This document shows positions 1 to 9,059 of a stretch of 64,000 bases of DNA, one piece after another. Below the pieces are notes generated by a model. The model had not been told where the DNA came from and did no database searches. It saw only the letters and a program-made list of their open reading frames with translations. This DNA comes from Daphnia carinata (lineage: Eukaryota; Arthropoda; Branchiopoda; Diplostraca; Daphniidae): positions 5,145,357 to 5,209,356 of the forward strand of contig NC_081340.1 in the NCBI RefSeq assembly GCF_022539665.2, read 5' to 3'. The position numbers were made by a program, and so were the translations under genes. Position 1 is the stretch's first letter. Every line of letters begins with the position of its first letter.

Positions 1-139
1 ACACAAGCCCCCCCCCCCCCCCCCCCAAAAAAAAAAAATAATAATATGGCAATCCATTTTACCCAAAATAAAAATAAAAAATATTGGCCCTTTTTCTGTT
101 TTACTGCTATCGCCATCTACCGGTCACATTTCTAGTTAA
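1..139 (+). repeat. Dispersed repeat fragment, left flank of the palindrome
   Basis: After a poly-C/poly-A tract, positions 46-139 closely match 12516-12608 in the palindrome spacer. The match resumes at about 853-965 versus 12605-12720, so the left-flank copy is interrupted by roughly 700 bp that the spacer copy lacks. No coding potential is recognised. The interrupting segment is the MITE-like element listed next. Confidence 0.6.
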
Positions 140-165
140 TTCTCGATATACACTGACCGAAAAAA

Positions 166-785
166 AATTTGAAGCCCGACTAAATAAGCCCGACTTTTCT
201 CGGTCGGGCTTAAAATTTTTTTCTGAAAAAACGAATTGGTTGAATATCATAGGGCAGACTTGCCGCGCCGATCAATTTTCCGATCGCATCTCCGATCCGG
301 TCATCATCCGATCAAACTGCGAAAGATCGGATCGGCGATCAAATATCATTTTTAGCGATCATTTTCGTGCAGCATCTAACGGTAAAAATTTACACTGTTT
401 CGCGAAAAAGCATTGGCTGTCAAGCGACAGTCACTGGCGGCCATTGAGGGTGAACACTAAACAGTTTCCTTCAATTGGCATTCGCTAAGTTTGATCGCTA
501 AAAACGATCGGATCGCGATCAATTTTTTGGGATCGCCGATCCGATCTCCGATCTTTTTCAAAACATCGGATCGGCGATCAATTTTTGATCGCGATCGCGG
601 CAAGTCTGTCATAGGGTATACTCAAAATTGAATTCTGATTCCAGGAAAATAGCTATTTTTTTTCATTAAGTCAATCGTTTTCTATATACACCGAATATTT
701 GACACAATGATAGCGCGCCAGTACGCTACAGCGCTAGCGCGATGCAGCAGAAAGTCGGGCTTATTTATCAGTCGGGCTTAAAATT
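166..785. mobile_element. MITE-like element with about 30-bp terminal inverted repeats
   Basis: The sequence at 166-200 (core AAGCCCGACT, then AAATAAGCCCGACTT) recurs inverted at 751-785 (AAGTCGGGCTTATTTATCA, then GTCGGGCTT). This gives terminal inverted repeats around a segment of about 620 bp. The interior (about 270-600) is crowded with GATCGG/CCGATC palindromes. No transposase is visible, so a non-autonomous DNA element is the best reading. Its right terminal repeat contains the left edge of the giant palindrome arm at position 775. Confidence 0.55.
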
Positions 786-1642
786 TTATTTGGCAAAAAC
801 TGACACTCATTGGAATTGTTCAGGTAGACATGAGAACCTGGTGGTACCGGAGAAGCTGGATGGCCTTAACGAAAAGTCATCATACTCCATTTTGGAATAA
901 AATAAAAAAAAAGAGCAAGAAATTTAAGTGTGTCTCCCCAAGTATTACGCTTTTTTCCGTTTCTTTTAAGTTCAATTTTGATTTGGATGATTAATTTAAA
1001 TTTGTTTGAAAACATTTAATTTGTGACAGATAAAGTTTCTCGTAATGACCTTTGCGTCCACATGAGGCGCCTTAAACCGTGGCTCTCCGGCAGTTTTTTC
1101 TCAGGCATATTTCTTGATTGGCTTAACGCGTGCAGTCTGCTGTCTACCTTCCTCGCTAGATTTTACTTCTTGACCTCACGGCTTTGGCGATTTTTGCCAT
1201 TTAATTTACTCATTTTTTTAACGCTTTTCAAGGTAATGAGAGAAAACATAAAAGATATGCAAAACAATTTAAAGTTTTGACACGATTTAAGTTTTTTTTA
1301 GAAAACTTAGAAGTTTCGTGTATGGATCAGCATGGATCAGGAATATCATCGGGATTTCTACTCACGTTGTAGGTATGTATTATGTATTTCAATTTCCAAT
1401 TGTCCATATTAATCTGTGATCACTGACTTACTAGATGTTTATAGATTAATAAGTGATACCAATAGATAATAATCAATAGATGATACTAATATTTGAATAA
1501 TTTTGAGTTGGACAAATTTTGTTGTCTTCGCAAAGATTAAGATTGTAGTATCACACAACATTAACGACATTAAACATCCATCTTTGTTTTGGTCTCTATA
1601 TAATCTAATTTGTTTCATTTTGATTTACATTTTTTTCTGTCC

Positions 1643-3260
1643 AGGGTCACAAGGTAAGTGTTTTCTTGTATTCCTAGTGTGATTACTTTAATATGGTTTT
1701 ACCCCTAGTGTCATAAAGCTGGCCACACCTCGAAAGGCTGCCCGAATCTATTCAGTGAATTGACGGAAGATGGAAAGCTGCATGGCAATACATTCTGGAA
1801 GCTGTGACATGCGATGAAAACGAACTGTTTAAGGGCATCATCTGTGGGGAACGCTTTAACAATTTTGTTAAAGTTGTCCTTCAGGTAAGCCATTTCTCGA
1901 AACTGTATTTTATGATTTAAAAATATCTATTGGGTTTGCTTTAGGTTACAGGAAAAGATGTACCTCAATACATAACACCATTCGAAGAAGCCGGCCTGCG
2001 TCAACTACTACTTCAAAACATTAAAAATTCTGGCTACAGAAAACCAACACCTATTCAGAAAGCTTCAGTTGCAGGTATTCTTGCCAAAAGAGATTTAATT
2101 GCTTGTGCTGTCACGGGCTCCAGCAAAACAGTAATCCAATTAATTAACGCTGTGTAATTTTTAAACCTTGATGCCCTCGTACTGACTTGATTCAAATGGG
2201 TCGGTATGAACTGGGTAAATTGAAGTAAAAGTAATTTTGAGTGGGCACGCCAGTAATTACGACTACTAAAAGGTCCAATTGCATCTAAGATACTCAACAA
2301 ACCCTTCGTGATATTCGTTGATTAAGTCATCTAAAATTTTACATTTTTTCATGCAGGCGGCGTACTTGGTACCGGTTTTGAACATATTGTTAGAACAAGG
2401 TGTTGCTGCTGCGTCTCGTGCCATGGGGCAAAAGCCAGAAGTTGTAATTGTCGCACCCACTCGTGAATTGGCCATTCAAATTCACCGCGAGGCGTGTAAA
2501 TTCTCCTACAGTTCGGTTTTAAAGTTTGTGATTATATATGGAGGAACTGTCACGAGCCATCAGCGGTCAAATCTTCAAGCTGGGTGCAATATTCTTGTCG
2601 CGACTGCGGGGCGATTCAAGGATTTTCTCGACGGTGGAGTATTTGACATCTCAGGGGTGAGGTTTTAAATTTTGGACGAAGCTGATCGAATGCTTGATAT
2701 GGGTTTCGGCCCGAATGTTGACAAAATTGTCAACCATCCAACGGTGAATCCGAAAATATGTTCTCGATTGCTTTTGAGTATGAAATTCGACTGATGTAAT
2801 ACTATTTGTTTCTCTGTAGGGAATCCGTCGTGTTGTATATTTTCGGCTACATTCCCAGATGAAGTAGAAGCGCTGGCTGCGACGTACATGGAAGACTACA
2901 TATTCGTCACAACAGGCATTGTCGGTGGCACCAATCCGGATGTTGAACAGTGGTTTTTTCAGTGCTCGAAAAGAGATAAGAGAGTTAAGCTGATCGAAGT
3001 TTTACACGATCTCGGTGATGCCAAGACTATCGTTTTTGTCGACAGCAAAAAGACGGCGGATTTCGCCGCTGCATTCTCGTGCAATAACAACTTACAAGTA
3101 AGAATCAAACTGTTGGAATTGGGCAAAGTGTCTTAACTTTAAATGTCTAGTCTACCAGCATCCATGGTGAGCGTAAACGAAAATCGTAAATGTCTCTTCC
3201 GAAGCGTCTGTCAGAAGAATATGCTAGCAATCAACTCACGAATCATGTAAGGTATGAAAT
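1643..3260 (+). pseudogene. vasa-type DEAD-box RNA helicase pseudogene, left-arm copy
   Basis: Exon-sized pieces separated by GT-AG introns translate to a Vasa/DDX4-like helicase. In order: a zinc-knuckle piece (CHKAGHTSKGCP, about 1711), the Q-motif region with KPTPIQKA (about 2040), a Walker A region reading TGSSKT instead of TGSGKT, PTRELA (about 2457), ATAGR in place of TPGR, DEAD followed by RMLDMGF (about 2678), SAT as FSATFPDE (about 2843), and a helicase-C start with TIVFVDSKK (about 3028). An in-frame TAA lies just before the DEAD motif at 2666, and the C-terminal part after HGERK has stops and frame loss. Helicase C motifs V-VI are missing. Introns are retained, so this is a DNA-level duplicate and not a retrocopy. 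It is presumed non-functional; a functional vasa should exist elsewhere. Confidence 0.85.
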
Positions 3261-3319
3261 ATATGTATGAATTAAGAGTTTTTATGCCTAATGGTGTTTT
3301 ACTGTCTTATTATAGATGA

Positions 3320-3967
3320 ACAATAAAAGCCGATGTCGAGGTGACAAAGAAAACAACACGTCAAGGTGCTGTCAAACGTGTCTCCGTTCCGGAGAAGGAA
3401 GCGCCGGAAGGCAAAAGGCGTCGTGGTGAAACGAAAGCCAATAAATACGTTGCTGGATTGGATGATGTAGAAATGTTACACGAAGACAAAGGACACGCTG
3501 CCGACATCCACGCCAATCACGGGCCAGATGAGCCAGAGGCGAACAATGGATCGCCAGTCACATCCGTCAAAAGTGGACGATCTACTCGCGCAAAGGGCGC
3601 ACTCAAAGTTCATTTTGACGTGGCCGAAACGGCGCATCCGCCAGTCAGATCCACCCGTTCGGCGCGGAAGACGGCTTCACCGGCCGAGAAGAAAGTCTCT
3701 GTCCAGCTGGAACGCGACCCCGACATTGAGACTTTGGCCACTACAGCCAAAGAAGAGGAAGAGAAAGCACCGGCCGCCAAACGTTCACGACAAAAGAAGG
3801 GCCCGACAGTATCTGCCGCAACAATGGCGGATGAACCTCCGGCCGTGCCGGCCACGAAACGGACACGTGATGGCAAGAAAACAACTAGCGAACCTGAGCT
3901 TGTTAAGGAGGATACCTCATCGCCACCACCACCACCTCGACGTACTCGACGTACTAGAAACATCTAA
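3320..3967 (+). CDS. Lys/Arg/Ala/Pro-rich terminal reading frame, unidentified (left arm)
   Basis: An open frame of about 215 codons ends in TAA after RRTRRTRNI. Composition is strongly basic and low-complexity. Recurrent short basic motifs (KRRRGE, RSTRSARK, AKRSRQKK, KRTRDGKK, RRTRRTR) alternate with acidic stretches such as KEEEEK, and there is a run of five prolines. This resembles the tail of a chromatin or nuclear protein, but I do not recognise a family. It follows an acceptor-like TATTATAG (3315), yet a TGA sits right after that site in this frame, so the link to an upstream exon is unclear. It lies directly downstream of the helicase pseudogene and may belong to it or be a separate gene fragment. 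Confidence 0.45.
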   Translation, partial: TIKADVEVTKKTTRQGAVKRVSVPEKEAPEGKRRRGETKANKYVAGLDDVEMLHEDKGHAADIHANHGPDEPEANNGSPVTSVKSGRSTRAKGALKVHFDVAETAHPPVRSTRSARKTASPAEKKVSVQLERDPDIETLATTAKEEEEKAPAAKRSRQKKGPTVSAATMADEPPAVPATKRTRDGKKTTSEPELVKEDTSSPPPPPRRTRRTRNI

Positions 3968-4353
3968 CAGCAAGACCCATCAATGAATTACCTATTTTGT
4001 TTTTCTTTTGTTTTACCCATAATTTTTTACCCATTGAATAATTTGTTCACATATCAGATTCTATTCTGCTTTTGGGTTCACTTCTGTACCTCTTTCCCCA
4101 AGTTGACCTCATTACGTGTTCCTATCCATGCGTTGAGGCTCACTTGATTATAATTTTTTGTTCTTTAAATTTTGTGTCCAATTTTCATTCTGACCGACGC
4201 CCAAATAATTTTGAAGAAATACAGATTTTGGTACGGTTGGTTAAGTATTTCACAATTTGCACGGATTGTGTGTGTGTGTGTTACTGATGTTGGTGGACCT
4301 ACTGCACGAGAGCCGCAACATGAATTTATCTTTCCCAACAATACATAACTTAC

Positions 4354-4524
4354 CATTGTAAACCCGAAAGACAACCAGCCATCTCCTTGTTTTAATTTGG
4401 TTTTTGCATAGTATCTCCCTGTGCGAGAGAAAACTAAAAAGTTGTGTCTTAAATTGAATTCGCCGCCCATTTTGAAATATGTGGCAACGTTGCTTGAGTT
4501 TTGTGAACCGCCATCAGTTGCCAT
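4354..4524 (-). CDS. Candidate first coding exon, unidentified (left arm)
   Basis: ATG at 4524 opens 57 codons (starting MATDGGSQNSS and ending GWLSFGFTM) that run into a good donor, ATG|GTAAGT, at 4353. The exon ends in phase 0. No partner exon was found: the nearest downstream acceptor (GTGCAG, about 4304) leads straight into TAG. I recognise no family. It could be a real first exon whose other exons lie outside, a relic, or chance. Confidence 0.3.
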
Positions 4525-4559
4525 TTGCTAGTTCATTGTCGTGTGTGAAACATGTGGTG

Positions 4560-6560
4560 TGCATCTGACGGGCGAAATATTGGACACATCAGGCAGCAAT
4601 GGTAAAGTAATACTTGAGTGAATGTTTCGTCAAGAAAACGTTGTTAACCAAAGACATTGATTCTAATTCTAACAAAAACATTGTTCCACAAGAAACTTTA
4701 ATTTGAGAATACCTAATGATATTCGAAACTCCTTTTCAAATTACAAAATGAATGGCACATTATTAAGAATAAACTATAAGAAGTAATTCTTTTCATGCTG
4801 AGTCATTGTTTGTTTCTTTCTAAATTTTAGGGAATATCACAAGTTGTGAACAAGACGTGGTGCCTTGGCCCTCATTCTCTCATCTCCATGCCAGATGGCC
4901 ATTAAGAAGGATCATAAATGTGTGGCAATATCATTCTTCCATATTCCACTATTGTATTATTCTTTGCCATTATTTTCATCTCATACCATGAACGCAAGAA
5001 GAATTTATTTGCTTGCTATCATGGACGGTAACTCATGTCCTTAAAAGTAAGCACAACAGGCACATTGAGATAATGGTTATTGCTACCTTCTTGCTTTTTA
5101 AAAAAGGCATCAAGCCAAACTGCTCAACCATGCAGTTAGGCTTTGTACTTTTTTAAAAATTAGAATTAATGAAATAAAAGAAAGCTTGTCATTTCAATCA
5201 TTTCAGGATTGTGGAGACAAACATTGTGGTTCCAGCGGTTTCCTTAGTTAGGCAAGTTGTTTAATAATGCTTGGTGTTACAACTATTTTAAATTATTTTT
5301 AATTAAAATTTTTTCATTCACGACATTTGCAGGTTCTGAGCAGTGAGAAACGATTGTTGATGATGTAGAGTTTTGTAACGGTGGACCCCACAGTCTATGA
5401 CAGAAACAAGTAGGACAGAAAATTCCATCTTCATCACTAACAAAAGAAAAAGAGAGATTTGCATTTTAAGGTTAGGTTAGAAACAAAACAACAATAAAAC
5501 CATTTGCTGATACTACCTTTCATACATTGTTATCACAAATAGGAGCAGTACATATTGGCAGCCATGTAGCTTTGTAGTTGCTTCGAAGAGTATTTTTTTC
5601 CTTGTCTGGTGATTGGTTGGTAATGTTGCCCATTCTATTGTTAACTTTTTTCTCTAGGTTAATGCTATAAAACATTTATTTTAGCACTTTGAATACCTCC
5701 TATCCTTATAGCCATGGAACACTTGACATTGACTCCATTTACACTTGCAGAAACAAAAACGAACATATTTGCAACAAGTATTTTTTTTGTGACTATGAAA
5801 CCAAAAATTGTGAATTTTTTTAAGTACCTATATTTAGAAGACATCTAGCGGAGGAATTGCTTGTTACTGAGTACTCTACTGAACTGTCAATTTATTCGTT
5901 GTCAGGGGGCTATATCGAGTTTGGTTGCCATAATAATGGTTGCCTCGCGAATTGGAAATGCTTTGCTGAATCCCAGGATATCGCCAAGTGTGCTATATTG
6001 TCGTAATCTTTTTTCTCCTTAGGATGGTTACCAATGTGCAGTTGAATTCTAAAAGGTAAAAGCACAAGTTCTTGGTGAAAACTTGTTGTGCAGCATTCCA
6101 CGCCATTAATAGCTTACTGAAAAGTTCTGGTTACTTCCTGCTTTGTTTACAGATTTTGTTTGATATGCTGTATTTAAAGAACTGATGTTGGCACCAGCTT
6201 GATGGGAAAAAGTCATTTCCAATGTGGTAGGAGATTTGTCTAGAATTGCATTAACATTGTAATTAAACACGAGAAATTTTCTAGGGCACAGGGAAACTTG
6301 GATTTATTTGGTAATAGAGTCGGATGGTTTTCCTGAAGTTGCAGTTTGAAATAACCTTTCAAAGCCTGAACTCATCTTCGTAGAAAGGGACTTGTAAGTA
6401 AACAAGAAGCTTTTTTGCTAACTATATCTAACCTACATAATTTTCTGTTCAATAGTTAATGTTTTTTTTTTTTAATAAAGGTGAGAAGTAACGCTGGCTC
6501 TGTAAATGTTCTTGGTTTGGGACAAGACGTTGAATAAATTGTGATGATTGGATGGACAAC
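4560..6560. other. Left-arm interior without a recognised gene
   Basis: Two kilobases of AT-rich sequence with scattered splice-like signals (for example AATG|GTAAAG near 4601 and AAATTTTAG|GG near 4830) but no convincing reading frame. It could hold a spliced non-coding RNA divergent from the 57-codon exon; that is speculation. One GCTAGATG-type motif occurs on the minus strand near 5843. The inverted counterpart is about 18,000-20,000. Confidence 0.4.
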
Positions 6561-6574
6561 ACGGAATTCCTACA

Positions 6575-6985
6575 CTTTATTCATATTCCCCAAACGGTAT
6601 TTAAAATTCAAAAATTGAAGTGCATATCTGGGCTCCCTTCCTTTCCGTAGCCCCGTTTCCCCTTGACTCGTAATAAGCCCGTAGGGGGTCATGCCCCTAC
6701 TGTACGGTATATTTAAAAATAACATATACCGAGGTTTGGAGGGCTCTGGCCGGAAAGGGGACGTGGGCTGGCCGCTTAGTCCGATGATGTGTTCACGGAG
6801 GGCGACGTGGCTACCCACAAATCCGAACTAAAGGTTAATCGCTCCAGTAAAAATGTTCCATATCTTCGGCTCTTCTTCCGGCTTCTCTTAGCCAATCACC
6901 GGGTAATCTCCCCGGTGGGTCAACAAGGCAGCGTCTCCCCCTGCCTGGGTTGACGGCAACTTTTGAAAGGGCTATTGTGCCTTTT
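6575..6985. repeat. GC-richer structured segment with hairpins (left arm)
   Basis: A GC-rich island within AT-rich sequence. It holds short perfect or near-perfect hairpins: GTAGGGG-GTCAT-GCCCCTAC near 6680, a GGTATAT(T/G) inverted pair at about 6712-6738, and CCGGG...CCCGG near 6899-6916. No protein or known RNA family is recognised. It could be the remnant of a mobile element. Confidence 0.35.
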
Positions 6986-7304
6986 TAAAGTTGCAAAAAT
7001 AATTCTAGTGTGCAGAGAATTGTCAATAAAATTTTTTTTATAAAATATTTTTTGAAAAATTTTGTCTTTCATTGCCTGTGTTCGCTGTGTTTACACATTA
7101 CATTTTTGTCAATTTTTTTTTTTTTTTTTTAGCTTGCTCAATTCACCTTTTTGCCACCTTCGATGGTAAGCATCGTTTTTGTTGGTTATTTATCTGTAAG
7201 TACCTAATTAATATTTATTACGCTCTTTGAATAGTTCAACTTAGATTCAAGTAACAACGTGTAATGCCTGGATGTTTTCTGAAGTAATTTTGTATTTTAT
7301 TTTA

Positions 7305-7373
7305 CTCTATGGGAACCGATCCCCAGACATTCAGCGTGCAACGCCGATGCTCTAACATTGAGCCACGAGATAT
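7305..7373 (-). pseudogene. tRNA-like sequence, Ala(UGC)-like loop (left arm)
   Basis: Reading the minus strand, GTGGCTCAATGTTAGAGC resembles a tRNA D-arm/A box. TCGGC-GTTGCAC-GCTGA makes an anticodon arm with TGC in the anticodon position. The T-arm is imperfect (GGGGATCGGTTCCC) and the CTCGT/ACGAG acceptor pairing is damaged in this copy by loss of one base. This is a degenerate tRNA or tRNA-derived SINE head. Confidence 0.45.
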
Positions 7374-7470
7374 ATCTAACTTTTCGTATTATCACATATA
7401 CTATGTTGTCGTCTAGGCTGTTTGTGCAGTCTTGCACAACTATATGTTTATCTTTCTACAGTTTTCATAA

Positions 7471-7540
7471 GGTCCATAGCTCTGTGGTAGGGCCTTTAGC
7501 TGCGATACGTGTTACCCTGGGTTCAAACCTCAGTAGATGT
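7471..7540 (+). pseudogene. tRNA-like sequence (left arm)
   Basis: GGTCCATAGCTCTGTGGTAG gives a good acceptor start and A box, and CTGGGTTCAAACCTCAG gives a good T-arm/B box. The anticodon arm and the 3' acceptor strand do not pair. Best read as a tRNA-derived repeat head. Confidence 0.45.
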
Positions 7541-7621
7541 TTATAATTGAAGCAGAATAAATGTAGAAAAGACTATTGCAGCATTGCATTTCAATTTAAT
7601 TCGAAGTGTAAATGTAAGTCC

Positions 7622-7765
7622 GTGGAAGGTGAGACAACAAAAACGATTTTACACTACTGGCTTTTGTAATTATTACTTACCTATACATTAGCTGACATAG
7701 GGATTGAACCACAGACTTCTTGCGTCGCAAGCCAGCATGCTACTGTTATGCCATATCTGCTCTTG
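7622..7765 (-). repeat. tRNA-derived SINE-like unit, first of an inverted pair (left arm)
   Basis: On the minus strand a tRNA-like head (TATGGCATAACAGTAGCATG, then a GGTTCAATCCC B box) is followed by a tail TGTCAGCTAATGTATAGG...AAATCGTTTTTGTTGTCTCACC. The same head-plus-tail arrangement recurs in opposite orientation at 7855-7992. A shared tail behind tRNA-like heads is the structure of a SINE family. Confidence 0.5.
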
Positions 7766-7854
7766 ATAATTTTCATTTAGGATTGTGATAGCTATATAGA
7801 TATGCAATTCACATTAGCTTATTATTGAATGCACATTAGTTATTTATAAGTTCA

Positions 7855-7992
7855 TGGTTGGAATAATGGTATAGCGTGTGGTTGTCACGCTAGAATACTA
7901 GGGTTCGATCCCCATGTCAGCTAATGTATAGCGAAATAATAAATACAAAAGTAAATAGTGTAAAAACGTTTTTATTGTCCCTCCTTCCACCC
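7855..7992 (+). repeat. tRNA-derived SINE-like unit, second of an inverted pair (left arm)
   Basis: The tRNA-like head has AATGGTATAGC, a TTGTCAC loop like that of tRNA-Asp, and the T-arm block GGGTTCGATCCCC. It is followed by the same tail as the 7622-7765 unit, ending TTTTTATTGTCCCTCCTTCCAC. The two units face each other about 90 bp apart. Confidence 0.5.
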
Positions 7993-8069
7993 ACATATCC
8001 ACCACTTTTACATACATTTCATAACACAGTACACAATATACAATACATACACAAATACACTTAAAACTA

Positions 8070-8380
8070 ACCCGTTGGCTGCCACGCCACCTATCTACAA
8101 TAGCTACTGTCGCTATCAAAGGGATAGCGACCAAGGGGGCCGGGTGGGCCGGGCTGAGACGGCGATGAGACCTTTACGGAAATGCACATCCCAGGTCTAC
8201 ATCGCCGTCTCGATCAAGGGATTCCCTATGGTGCATTGCCTTTGGGGCCATTCGGCCAATCTTGGGCAGTGGCGCTGCTCCACCCCATGGCAGATAGACC
8301 ATAGAGCAGAACAGCGCGGCCCGTCCCTGTCAAGCTACAAAAAAAAGGGGATCAAAGTGGGTGGGTGGCAGCCAACGGGT
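8070..8380. mobile_element. 311-bp MITE with ACCCGTTGGCTGCCAC ends and TA duplication (left arm)
   Basis: ACCCGTTGGCTGCCAC at 8070-8085 is repeated inverted at 8365-8380, and both ends are flanked by TA. This fits a Tc1/mariner-type non-autonomous element. A second inverted pair is nested inside (GAGACGGCGATG at about 8157 against CATCGCCGTCTC at about 8200), so the element can fold into a long hairpin. There is no transposase. Confidence 0.7.
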
Positions 8381-8499
8381 TAACTTGCAAGACATAATAC
8401 AACATAAAACAAAACACAACCATACCACGAAGACGAGGCGACCACGAGGTGACGAAGAGGCGATAACGGAGGCGAAGACGGCATGGCCACGAGGCGAAG

Positions 8500-8960
8500 A
8501 CAGGACGACGGGCGAGGCGAAGAAGGGGCGACTGGCGAGGCGAAGTCGGGACGACGGGCGAGGCGAAGTCGGGACGACGGGCGAGGCGAAGTCGGGACGA
8601 CGGGCGAGGCGAAGTCGGGACGACGGGCGAGGCGAAGTCGGGACGACGGGCGAGGCGAAGTCGGGACGACGGGCGAGGCGAAGTCGGGACGACGGGCGAG
8701 GCGAAGTCGGGACGACGGGCGAGGCGAAGTCGGGACGACGGGCGAGGCGAAGTCGGGACGACGGGCGAGGCGAAGTCGGGACGACGGGCGAGGCGAAGTC
8801 GGGACGACGGGCGAGGCGAAGTCGGGACGACGGGCGAGGCGAAGTCGGGACGACGGGCGAGGCGAAGTCGGGACGACGGGCGAGGCGAAGTCGGGACGAC
8901 GGGCGAGGCGAAGTCGGGACGACGGCCGAAGCGAAGACGGGACGACGGGCGTGGCGAAGA
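8500..8960. repeat. 23-bp minisatellite, 17 core units (left arm)
   Basis: The unit GTCGGGACGACGGGCGAGGC plus GAA repeats 17 times almost perfectly between about 8541 and 8930, with diverged edge units on both sides. Because 23 is not a multiple of 3, several frames stay open through the array, producing fake Arg/Gly/Asp-rich reading frames with a 23-residue period. It is very GC-rich compared with its surroundings. Confidence 0.95.
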
Positions 8961-9059
8961 CGAAGAAGGCTTTGTTCTAAATCGTAAAAGTAAAGAAAAA
9001 GAGCTAGTTAGTGGGAAATATAAGATTGTTGTTGTAACCAAACGTTGAAGGCAATTTGA

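Noticed and set aside
8352-9041. Long Arg/Ser/Pro- or Arg/Gly-rich open frames on both strands across the minisatellite
   Set aside because: They are a by-product of a 23-bp tandem repeat read in several frames; the right arm, with fewer units, changes their length freely. No start context or family resemblance.
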